In this document: piece after piece, positions 53,146 to 61,900 of the stretch
Layout of the letters: every line of letters begins with the position of its first letter
Numbering within the stretch: position 1 is the stretch's first letter
Assembly: GCF_021389975.1 (NCBI RefSeq)
Contig: NZ_CP089981.1
Coordinates: 3,125,501-3,189,500, forward strand
Reading direction: 5' to 3'
Length of the DNA stretch: 64,000 bases
Source: Fulvivirga ulvae
GTDB taxonomy: Bacteria; Bacteroidota; Bacteroidia; Cytophagales; Cyclobacteriaceae
Program-made: the position numbers and the translations under genes
The notes under the pieces: generated by a model
The model's database searches: none
Seen by the model: only the letters and a program-made list of their open reading frames with translations
What the model was told of the DNA's origin: nothing

Positions 53146-54342
53146 GTGCACGCAAAGGTCTACGTCAGCGGATATGGGATTATTTCGGCTCTTGGAGTAG
53201 GGGTGGGCAGCAATTTAAGTGCCCTGCAATCTTCGAATAGTGGTATAAGCGCACCCTCACTTCTGGATACCTCCCATAAGGATATGCCGGTTGGAGAACT
53301 GAAAGTATCAAATGCAGAATTGACTGAGCTGGCTGGCTTAAAGCATAAAAACCTATCCAGAACTGCATTGATGGGGGTACTGGCAGCCCGGGAAGCATTG
53401 GAAATGGCCGGCCTGACGCCGGCGAAGTTGAGGAGTGCCTCATTGATCAACGGCACCAGCGTGGGAGGTATGGACATATCAGAGCTTGCCTGCCGTGATT
53501 TGCAACAAGGCAGAAATATAGATTTCAAATCATCCTTTCAGGGGCATGATTGTGGCTATTCAACAGCCAAAATTGCCGATACTCTAGGTTTAAAAGGGCC
53601 ATTGCAAACCATTAGTACGGCGTGCTCATCCTCTGCCAATACTATTATGAATGCCGGAAGGATGATCAGGTCAGGTATGGCAGATTGTGTAATAGCAGGA
53701 GGTTCAGATGCATTGTCATTGTTCACATTAAATGGGTTCAATAGTCTGAAAATATTGGATCAAACCCATTGTAAGCCATTCGATGAAGAAAGACAGGGTC
53801 TTAACCTGGGTGAAGGAGCAGCCTTTCTCGTACTGGAATCTGAGCAATCTCTCCGGAACAGGGGAGGCAGGGCTGTTGCACAGCTTACGGGGTATGGCAA
53901 TGCTAATGATGCCTACCATCAGACGGCCTCTTCACCGGAAGGAAAAGGAGCCTTGCTGGCAATGAAAAAAGCACTTAAAATGGCTGACATGGCACCAGGG
54001 AAAATAGACTATATTAATGCCCATGGTACCGGCACTGCCAATAATGATCTTTCGGAGAGCCGTGCCATTAAGGAAGTTTTTAAAGAGGGTATACCTGTCT
54101 ATAGCTCAACAAAAGCATTTACAGGACATGCCCTTGGGGCAGCAGGAGCCATTGAAGCGGTTTTTTCTTTGCTGGCCATCCAACATCAGATGGCATTCCC
54201 AAACCTGAACCTTTCTAAGGCAATGAATGTGATAAACCCTCCTGTTACTTCACTCGCTTCTATGAAGATACAATATGTGCTTTCCAACTCATTCGGATTT
54301 GGAGGCAATTGCTCATCACTTATTTTTGCAAATATTTCATGA
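53146..54342 (+). CDS. Beta-ketoacyl-ACP synthase, third of the cluster
   Basis: A condensing enzyme of 398 residues starting at GTG. Catalytic residues are complete: C160 in TISTACSSSANTI, His in INAHGTGTANND and His in STKAFTGHALGAAGAIEA. This is closest to ordinary KAS II in its motifs. Its last 4 nt overlap the start of the Cys-less partner gene (ATGA), as expected for a KS-chain-length-factor pair. Confidence 0.9.
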   Translation: MHAKVYVSGYGIISALGVGVGSNLSALQSSNSGISAPSLLDTSHKDMPVGELKVSNAELTELAGLKHKNLSRTALMGVLAAREALEMAGLTPAKLRSASLINGTSVGGMDISELACRDLQQGRNIDFKSSFQGHDCGYSTAKIADTLGLKGPLQTISTACSSSANTIMNAGRMIRSGMADCVIAGGSDALSLFTLNGFNSLKILDQTHCKPFDEERQGLNLGEGAAFLVLESEQSLRNRGGRAVAQLTGYGNANDAYHQTASSPEGKGALLAMKKALKMADMAPGKIDYINAHGTGTANNDLSESRAIKEVFKEGIPVYSSTKAFTGHALGAAGAIEAVFSLLAIQHQMAFPNLNLSKAMNVINPPVTSLASMKIQYVLSNSFGFGGNCSSLIFANIS

Positions 54343-55343
54343 AGGTTTATATCACAGCATCATCGGCCATTACACCACAGGATACTTTTGATTTGGAAAA
54401 GTATCTGGTCAACTGGCAATCCTCAGAGATGCCTTACCTGGTTGCGCTGGAACCTGATTATAAACATGTAATAGACCCAAAGCTTGCACGTCGCATGAGC
54501 CGGATCATAAAAATGAGTGTAGCTGCCGGAAATCGTGTACTTACAGAAGCAGGTATAGAACAGCCCAATGCCATAGTGGTGGGCACTGGCCTGGGGTGTA
54601 TAAAGGATACCGAAAAATTTCTTAGTGAAATAATTAATGAAAGGGAAGGTTTGCTATCGCCAACAGCCTTTATTCAGTCTACGCATAACACCATTGCAGG
54701 ACAGCTGGCACTGATGCTGCAGTGCTCTAACGACAATTTTACCTATGTTAACAGAGGACACTCATTTGAAAATGCTCTGTTCGATGCCATATTGCGTATC
54801 CATGAGGGGGCTAACCATATTTTGCTAGGTGGAGCTGACGAAATGACCCCGCAAGTACACCATATACTGCAAAAGATGGGGTGCGACAATAAAATTCCTT
54901 TCGGGGAGGGAGCCTGTTTTTTTATGATCTCAGCCTCCGGGCGGGAGAATTCTGTTTGCATTGAAAATATGGCTAACTTCAGAGACCTCTCTCCTGAGGA
55001 GGTGACAGAAGTGCTGGATGACTTTTTGACCAGAAATAGTCTCTATAAAAATGAAATAGGTGCTCTGGTACTTGGTTTTGATGAAAATAGCCCGGATGCC
55101 TATTATGAAAATTTAATCTCTGCATTTGCTGAAGATATACCGGTAGTGGGATTTAAAAAGGTTACAGGGGAATACTTTACTGCCTCGGCATATGCCTATA
55201 ATTTAGGCGCTGAGATGCTCCGCAAGCAATGTGTTTTTTCAGATACGCTGATGTCAGGCACTCACCAAGGTACATTAAGCAAAGTGCTGATATACAACCA
55301 TTACAAAGGAGAGAACCACACCATATCCCTATTGTCTTTATGA
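54339..55343 (+). CDS. Beta-ketoacyl synthase chain-length-factor-like protein (Cys-less)
   Basis: A 334-residue KS-fold protein. Aligning its NFTYVNRGHSFENALFDA with TISTACSSSANTI of the KS just upstream puts a Gly at the catalytic Cys, so it cannot condense by itself. The fold is seen in IVVGTGLGCIKDTEKFL, SPTAFIQSTHNTIAGQLAL and HILLGGADEM. By analogy with KS-CLF pairs it would form a heterodimer with the KS that it overlaps by 4 nt and help set chain length. I use the ATG at 54339; an upstream in-frame start at 54309 would lie inside the KS gene. Confidence 0.8.
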   Translation: MKVYITASSAITPQDTFDLEKYLVNWQSSEMPYLVALEPDYKHVIDPKLARRMSRIIKMSVAAGNRVLTEAGIEQPNAIVVGTGLGCIKDTEKFLSEIINEREGLLSPTAFIQSTHNTIAGQLALMLQCSNDNFTYVNRGHSFENALFDAILRIHEGANHILLGGADEMTPQVHHILQKMGCDNKIPFGEGACFFMISASGRENSVCIENMANFRDLSPEEVTEVLDDFLTRNSLYKNEIGALVLGFDENSPDAYYENLISAFAEDIPVVGFKKVTGEYFTASAYAYNLGAEMLRKQCVFSDTLMSGTHQGTLSKVLIYNHYKGENHTISLLSL

Positions 55344-56107
55344 TGCCCTTTGCACTAGCGCGAACAGTATTCATGGTGATAATAGCCAGTATCTTTTTAC
55401 TGGACTATTTCCTGCCTGTACACTGGGTATTTTATGTTATCACCTCCATAGCGTTTGTTGCATTTCTGGTTATCGGTTCCTCTGTTATGCGGTATAATAT
55501 ATTTATACCTGCTTTCACTTCGCCGGAAGATGTTGAAAATAAAATTGCCATAACCTTTGACGATGGGCCACACCAGTTTACCGAAAGTGTTCTGGATATA
55601 TTAAGAAAATACAAGTCGAAAGCCTCTTTTTTCTTAATTGGTAAACATCTGGAAAAAAATCCGAAAATAGCTCAAAGAATAGTTGATGAGGGACATGTGG
55701 TTGGAAATCATTCATACTCTCATCACAAATTTTTTAGCCTCTTTAGTAAGAAGTGCATTGCTGCCGAGATTGAAAAGACAAACGCATTGATCACGGATAC
55801 TACCGGCAGAACCATAGATTACTTCAGGCCTCCTTATGGAGTTACCAATCCCGCAATAGCTGCTGCTGTAAAAGCTACTGGCATGAAGGTGATAGGCTGG
55901 AATTTACGGTCGTTTGATACCTCGGGCGCTGATCATGAAAAGATTATTAAACGGGTTATCCCAAAAATAAAGCCCGGATCAGTCATACTGCTACATGATA
56001 ACAGGGAACAAACTCCGGAAATTCTGGAAGCAATTTTGCTACATGCTAAAAAGAAAAACTATAAATGCGTCACTATTGACGAAATATTTAAATTTGACAG
56101 ACAATGA
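55340..56107 (+). CDS. Polysaccharide-deacetylase (NodB-like) family protein
   Basis: A membrane-anchored protein of 255 residues. Two hydrophobic helices occupy about 6-50. The NodB domain then shows ITFDDGPHQFT (metal/catalytic Asp-Asp), NHSYSHHKF (H-x3-H-type metal ligands), RPPYGVTNP, and VILLHDNREQTPEIL. It would deacetylate a saccharide or act on another amide; NodB-like genes also occur in aryl-polyene loci of other bacteria. The ATG at 55340 overlaps the upstream stop (ATGA); a longer frame from 55229 would run inside that gene. Confidence 0.82.
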   Translation: MMPFALARTVFMVIIASIFLLDYFLPVHWVFYVITSIAFVAFLVIGSSVMRYNIFIPAFTSPEDVENKIAITFDDGPHQFTESVLDILRKYKSKASFFLIGKHLEKNPKIAQRIVDEGHVVGNHSYSHHKFFSLFSKKCIAAEIEKTNALITDTTGRTIDYFRPPYGVTNPAIAAAVKATGMKVIGWNLRSFDTSGADHEKIIKRVIPKIKPGSVILLHDNREQTPEILEAILLHAKKKNYKCVTIDEIFKFDRQ

Positions 56108-56733
56108 GTAAACTGCTAATATACTTGCTGATAGCTCCATTCTCTCTGTTGCTTCAGAACGACAACTTTCAACGCATGGAAGATATTGAAGAATTCAGAA
56201 AGGGAATAGAGCAAATGGCAGCAAACACGAAGTCAATAAAGGCTTCATTTGATCAGTCCAAGTACCTGAGCATTTTATCTAATACGGTAGAATCGTCAGG
56301 CACAATGCACTTCAAAAAGCCTGATCTTTTGAAATGGTCATACACCAGTCCATACAACTACGCCATCCTTCTTAACGGAGAGAAGATCAAGATCAATGAC
56401 GAAGGTAAGGTGAATTCGTTTGACATAAAGAATAGCAAAATCTTCAAAGAATTAAATGATCTTATTATAAATAGTGTTCAGGGTAATGTTTTACAGGAAG
56501 AACGCTTCAATATTTCTTATCTGGAGAATAATAAGTTATATTTAGCCAGGCTCAGCCCTAAGGAAGAACAGCTGAAAAGTTATATAAAACAGATTGATGT
56601 GTATTTTGAAAAAAGCGATTATACTGTTAATAAAATTCAGCTTTTTGAGCATGAAGGGGATTACACACTAATAACCTTCCACAGTAAAACAATAAATTCG
56701 TCAATTCCCGATAGTGAGTTTTCATTCCAGTGA
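56104..56733 (+). CDS. LolA-like outer-membrane lipoprotein carrier
   Basis: A periplasmic carrier of 209 residues. A short hydrophobic N-terminus (LLIYLLIAPFSLLL) serves as signal peptide. The body has the LolA strand-loop pattern SGTMHFKKPDLLKWSYTSPYNYAILLNGEKIKI, followed by alternating strands and a final FHSKTINSSIPDSEFSF. In this operon it would ferry a hydrophobic pigment or lipid to the outer membrane rather than general lipoproteins; that specific role is inference. Overlaps both neighbours by 4 nt. Confidence 0.85.
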   Translation: MSKLLIYLLIAPFSLLLQNDNFQRMEDIEEFRKGIEQMAANTKSIKASFDQSKYLSILSNTVESSGTMHFKKPDLLKWSYTSPYNYAILLNGEKIKINDEGKVNSFDIKNSKIFKELNDLIINSVQGNVLQEERFNISYLENNKLYLARLSPKEEQLKSYIKQIDVYFEKSDYTVNKIQLFEHEGDYTLITFHSKTINSSIPDSEFSFQ

Positions 56734-57359
56734 GTGTCAGCAGAAGCTTCTCACGATCTATAGTCATGGTTTTAAATAAGCATTTTCTATTTCTTACAAT
56801 TGTATGTTTACATATTATGGTAAAGGCTCAGGCCCAGAAAGGTCAATTGCCGAAGCCCTACATTAACCATGCAGAAAACGGCCTGATCTATAACACTGCT
56901 TTCTCCTATAAAGAGCACAGTTTCAGTGGTTTAATGGTAGTGAAAAAGGAAGGAGAAGCATATAGGGTAGTGCTTTTATCGAAATTGGGGCCTTCAATAA
57001 TGGATTTTTTGCTAACGGATGGAGAACTGACGTGGAACAAAGTGCCAAAAGGGATGGAACGTGCCGTTATCAAAAAAATAATGGCCAGAGACTTTAGTAT
57101 TATGCTGTTGACAGACTTACAAGATCCTGAAAAAGTAAAAGAAATAAATGATGGCTATAAAATAAAAGGGCCTAATACGATAAAGGTTAAACTAACCAAT
57201 GATAATAAGGTAAGAGAAGCTGAAACCAAGAATGCCTTTACATTTTTAAAGACCCAAGCTTCATTTTTCTATATAAATAGTGATCCTGTTCCGGATGAAA
57301 TATGTGTGAACCACCGCCATATTAAAATGAAGATAGAAATGAAATTACTGGAAAGATAA
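56730..57359 (+). CDS. Exported protein of the pigment operon, LolA/LolB-like size
   Basis: I do not recognise this firmly. The 209 residues (from GTG 56730; 197 from ATG 56766, which gives the better signal peptide FLFLTIVCLHIMVKAQ) form a compact beta-rich domain: AENGLIYNTAFSYKEHSFSGLMVVKKEGEAYRVVLLSKLG resembles the curved-sheet proteins that carry lipids. There is no Cys at the signal-peptide end, so it is not a lipoprotein. It sits between LolA-like and dehydratase genes and may form an export relay with them. Confidence 0.65.
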   Translation: MSVSRSFSRSIVMVLNKHFLFLTIVCLHIMVKAQAQKGQLPKPYINHAENGLIYNTAFSYKEHSFSGLMVVKKEGEAYRVVLLSKLGPSIMDFLLTDGELTWNKVPKGMERAVIKKIMARDFSIMLLTDLQDPEKVKEINDGYKIKGPNTIKVKLTNDNKVREAETKNAFTFLKTQASFFYINSDPVPDEICVNHRHIKMKIEMKLLER

Positions 57360-57360
57360 T

Positions 57361-57732
57361 ATGCTCAAAGGAAATTTATATACACTTGATAAAGTGGAAC
57401 GTAACCGGGAAGGTCACTACACTGTAAATGCGGAGTTAAATGTTGATCATAATATTTTTAAAGGTCACTTTCCAGGGCAGCCCGTGCTGCCGGGTGTTTG
57501 CCTTCTTGAAATGCTCAAGGAAATTTTGAATCAGGAAACAGGTAGATCATACTTCTTATCGGAAGGAACAAATATTAAATATGTAAAACTGGTAGATCCG
57601 ACGCTGGATAACCGGCTAAAATTTGATATAATTACCAAAGCAGATCCAAAAGGACTAATAGTTACGGCCAGTACATTTTTAGAAAACGGAGAAGCCAATT
57701 TTAAATTCAAGGGCCTGTTTGAACTGAAGTGA
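57361..57732 (+). CDS. FabZ-like 3-hydroxyacyl-ACP dehydratase
   Basis: It would form the double bond in each elongation cycle. The 123 residues show the hotdog signature KGHFPGQPVLPGVCLLEML, with the catalytic His in GHFPG, and the following long helix with Glu. The ATG lies 1 nt after the upstream stop. Together with the 50222 gene it gives the locus two dehydratases of different subtype. Confidence 0.88.
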   Translation: MLKGNLYTLDKVERNREGHYTVNAELNVDHNIFKGHFPGQPVLPGVCLLEMLKEILNQETGRSYFLSEGTNIKYVKLVDPTLDNRLKFDIITKADPKGLIVTASTFLENGEANFKFKGLFELK

Positions 57733-57737
57733 TTATT

Positions 57738-58940
57738 ATGAATTACCAATCATTGTTTCAGTTACACAAATGTTGTGTTGTAATACCTACATACAACAAT
57801 GCCGGTACACTGTCTCAGGTAATAACCGGTGTGCTTAAATACTCTTCCAATGTAATTGTTGTTAATGATGGAGCCACCGATGATACACCAGAAATCCTAA
57901 GATCATTTAATAACCGCATACAGGTAATAAACCACAGTAAAAATCAGGGAAAAGGGGCAGCCTTAAAAAATGCTTTTAAATATGCCCTAAGTAAAGGTTA
58001 TCACTATGCCATTACTATCGATAGCGATGGGCAGCACTTTGTTGACGATCTGCCTGGATTTCTGGAGCAAATAGAGAAAGAGCCAAACAGCCTGGTAATC
58101 GGTGCCAGGAATATGGACCAGGAAAATGTACCTGGTAAAAGTAGTTTTGGTAATAAATTCTCCAATTTTTGGTTTTATGTCGATACCGGATTAAAATTAA
58201 CAGATACACAATCCGGCTACAGGCTTTACCCCATAAGAAAGATGCAGGGGATCAGGTATATGACCTCCCGCTTTGAATTTGAAGTCGAAGTGATCGTTAA
58301 AGCAGCCTGGAAGGGCATAACAGTCAAAAATATACCTGTTCGGGTGCACTACGAACCAGGTAAAAAACGGATATCCCATTTCAGGCCTTTTACAGACTTT
58401 ACAAGGATTAGTATCCTAAATACATGGTTTTTCATATTAGCGGTGCTTTATTACATACCCTTCCGGTTTATAAAATCATTGACCAGGGAAAATATTAGGA
58501 AATTTGCACAAAAGAACCTGTTTAACAAAGATGAGCCCATTAGGGTAAAGGCCCTTTCAATCGGTTTCGGGGTTTTTATGGGCATCTTCCCCATCTGGGG
58601 GTACCAAATGATAGTTGGTCTGGCATTATCTCATTTAATGAAGCTTAACAAGGCGCTATTTATAGTTGCGGCGAACATAAGCATTCCCCCGATGATTCCG
58701 GTGGTGATTTATGCCAGCTATAAGTTGGGTGCTTTTTTTGTTGATAACCCAAGAGATGACCTTTTGTTTCACTCAGGCATAACATATGATATGATCAAAG
58801 CCAATCTGGTGCAATACGTTGTAGGAGCAATCGTGCTGGCACTAGCCATGGGAATACTGGCATGGCTGCTTACCCTTCTGTACTTTATGGTAAGAAGACC
58901 TTTTAAAAGCGAAGCAGGCGACAGCTTTACCAGCCTGTAA
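57738..58940 (+). CDS. Family 2 glycosyltransferase fused to DUF2062
   Basis: A 400-residue membrane protein in two parts. Residues about 10-235 are a GT2 (dolichyl-phosphate-mannose-synthase-like) domain with CCVVIPTYNNAGTL, VVNDGATDDT, TIDSDGQH (the metal-binding D-x-D) and DTQSGYRLYPI. Residues about 260-390 are DUF2062 with VKALSIGFGVFMGIFPIWGYQ and several membrane helices. GT2 genes occur in aryl-polyene loci; here the fusion may couple sugar attachment to a membrane export step. ATG at 57738 is preferred over GTG at 57729. Confidence 0.85.
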   Translation: MNYQSLFQLHKCCVVIPTYNNAGTLSQVITGVLKYSSNVIVVNDGATDDTPEILRSFNNRIQVINHSKNQGKGAALKNAFKYALSKGYHYAITIDSDGQHFVDDLPGFLEQIEKEPNSLVIGARNMDQENVPGKSSFGNKFSNFWFYVDTGLKLTDTQSGYRLYPIRKMQGIRYMTSRFEFEVEVIVKAAWKGITVKNIPVRVHYEPGKKRISHFRPFTDFTRISILNTWFFILAVLYYIPFRFIKSLTRENIRKFAQKNLFNKDEPIRVKALSIGFGVFMGIFPIWGYQMIVGLALSHLMKLNKALFIVAANISIPPMIPVVIYASYKLGAFFVDNPRDDLLFHSGITYDMIKANLVQYVVGAIVLALAMGILAWLLTLLYFMVRRPFKSEAGDSFTSL

Positions 58941-58951
58941 GAAAATCTGAT

Positions 58952-58959
58952 TACATTTG
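58952..58959 (+). promoter_or_regulatory. Possible internal -7 box before the MMPL fusion gene
   Basis: TACATTTG fits TAnnTTTG, 31 nt before the ATG at 58991. This is the one larger gap (50 nt) in the packed part of the operon, so an internal promoter is plausible. Confidence 0.4.
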
Positions 58960-58990
58960 TCGCCAGACTAAATAGCCTCCATTTTACTGA

Positions 58991-61900
58991 ATGTCAAAGT
59001 TGTTTTATCAGATATATAAATTCGTTAGAGCTTATAAGGTCGGGTCCTTTATTTTTTTGACTTTGTTTCTGTCAGGAGCTACTTATCTGGCTACCACCAT
59101 ACGTCTTGAAGAAAATATAGCTAATATAATTCCCCGGGATGAGCAGGTCACCGAAGTCAATAAAGTTTTTGAAGGCCTTGAGATTAATAACCGGTTGGTT
59201 GTGCATTTGTATTACAATGATTCGTCTTTGGCTGATCCGGATCAATTGGTGTTGTTGGCAAAAGCATTTTCTGATTCCCTGAATATTGGTTATTCAGAGT
59301 TCATCTCCGAAATTATCAGAGAAGTACCTGATGAGCAGATGCAGAAAATGTATGACTATTACTATAGCAACCTTCCCTTTTATTTGCAGGGCGAAGATTA
59401 TAGACAAATAGAAAACAGGATCGGAAAGGAGGCTATTGAGGAGTCTGTCAGACGTACCTATAAACAACTGCTGTCGCCGGTGGGAATAGTGACAAAAATG
59501 CTGATCAAAGATCCTCTGGGATTGGCGTCATTTCCTCTGCAAAGAATGCGCGATCAGCAACTGGATAACAACTTTACCCTTTACCAAAACCATATAGTTA
59601 CCACCGATAACCTCCACCTGGTATTCTTTATAGCTCTAAATAATCCGCCAAATGAAACCTCTAACAATAGCCGGCTGATTGAAGGGATTAACCAGTTGAA
59701 GCAACAGTTCGAGACAACCCATGAATTAATTAAAGTTGAATATTTTGGGCCCGCAGCAGTGGCCGTGGCAAATGCCCACAGGATAAAGACTGATATATAC
59801 ATTACCGTGAGTCTCGCACTGGCGGCGTTATTTGTGTTTATCTCCTTATTTTACAGAACCGCCGGTACCTTTTTAATAGTGGTTACGCCCGGAGTATTCG
59901 GTGCAATAGTGGCCATTGCATTTTTAGCAGTGACCAGAGATAGGGTTTCAGCTATTTCATTGGGAGTAGGGTCGGTTTTACTCGGTATTACTATTGATTA
60001 TGCATTGCATTTTTTTACACACTATAAAAAAGAGAAGGACGTTCAGGCTCTGTTTAAGGACTTGTCCATTCCACTACTGATGAGTAGTGTTACCACAGCG
60101 TGTGCTTTTCTGTCATTAGTGTTCATCAGGTCGACTGCTTTGCAGGACCTTGGCATTTTTGCCGGAGTCAGTGTTTTAGGGGCAGTTTTTTATACGCTGG
60201 TTTTCCTTCCTCACATGATCAGACCAAGCCAGAAGGGAATAGACCGGAAAACCAAAAATTTTGTTGAGCAGGCTGTTAGCTGGTTGGCAGGATACCAGCT
60301 TTATAAAAAGACCTGGGCTGTAGTAATTCTTGTGATGCTGTCAGTAGTAAGCCTCTTCACCTGGAGGCAGGTGTCCTTTGAGAATAATATGCTCAAACTT
60401 AATTATATGCCAGACCATCTGGATAGCTACCAGGAAAAGATCAACGCCATTTCTAACTTCTCAGAGAACAACATCTATGTAGCTTTTAATGGGAATGACC
60501 TCAGTGAAGCCTTACAAGCCAATACGGTGCTTTTGGAAGAAATGGAGCGTCTGAAGGAGCAGGATTCCATTTTTGATTTCTATACACTGAACAACATCAT
60601 ACCCTCACCAGAACGTCAGAAAGAAGGCCTGGGAAATTGGCAGCAATTTTGGGAAAAGCATGATGCAGACAGCGTAGTCAGAAACCTGAATAAAGCATCA
60701 GAAGTTTATGGTTTTCGACAAGGTACATTTTCTGCATTCGCCAATGTGCTGGATAAAAGCTACACGGAAATATCTCAGGAAGATATCGAAACCATTCTAT
60801 CAGTGACAGGTAGCGACCTTATTATAAAAAATGCTGATAGTAGTGTATCCGTGTTATCTACTATTGCCTTATCAGAGAACAACAAACCCGCGGTTTTAAA
60901 AACCCTCTCAAAGCTCCCTGATATCATTATACTCGACAAAACCTACCTCACTAATAAACTGGTAGAACTTCTCAAAGAAGATTTTAGCAATCTCGTCAAT
61001 ATTTCCCTGATAGTCGTTTTTCTGGTCATACTTATTAGTTATGGCAGGTTGGAGTTGACACTTATCGCTTTTCTGCCAATTTTGTTGAGCTGGCTTTGGG
61101 TTTTGGGGTTAATGGGGTGGCTGGGACTTACCTTCAATATCGTTAACATCATCATTTGCACTTTTATATTTGGTTTGGGCATAGATTACAGCATATTCGT
61201 TATGCGTGGCCTAACTCAGCAATATGCTTATGGCATTGATAACCTTACCTCATATAAAAAATCAATCATCCTGTCAATGGTAACGACTTTACTGGGTATA
61301 GGAGTTCTGGCATTTGCACAACATCCTGCACTGAAGTCAATTGCCTTCCTGGCTATTATCGGTATTTTTTCTGTAGTGTTTATCACCTTTACGGTTGAGC
61401 ATATGCTCTATGACCTGTTCATTCTTCGTAGAAAGCGGAAGCATGTAATACCCTTTACGCTCGCATCCTTTTTTCGAACCACCATGGCATTTTTATGTTT
61501 CGTTTTTGGGTGCCTTATGCTTTATGTTGCCCGTGGAGTTTGTAAAGTTTCCTGGCCCCAGGAAAGAAAACGTAATTACTACTTTCATAAACTAATTCGT
61601 TTCTTCTGCTCACTGGTAATAAATGTAATGGTCAATATTCGCAAAAGTATTATCGACAGGGATAATATAAATTTTGACAAGCCATCCGTCATAATCAGCA
61701 ATCACCATTCATTTATGGATATCCTGCTGTTGCTGATGTTTAACCCCAAAGTGGTAATGGTTACAAATGATTGGGTGTATAATTCTCCATTATTTGGTAA
61801 AGCAGTTCAGTATGCAGATTTTATACAGGCTTCAAAAGGATTGGAAAATCAGCTTGACAAGATTAAAAAAATATTGGATGACGGTTATTCAATCATTGTT

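Noticed and set aside
55229..55339. N-terminal extension of the NodB-like protein
   Set aside because: The extension would lie inside the preceding synthase gene and is polar; ATG 55340 gives the usual ATGA overlap and a membrane anchor.
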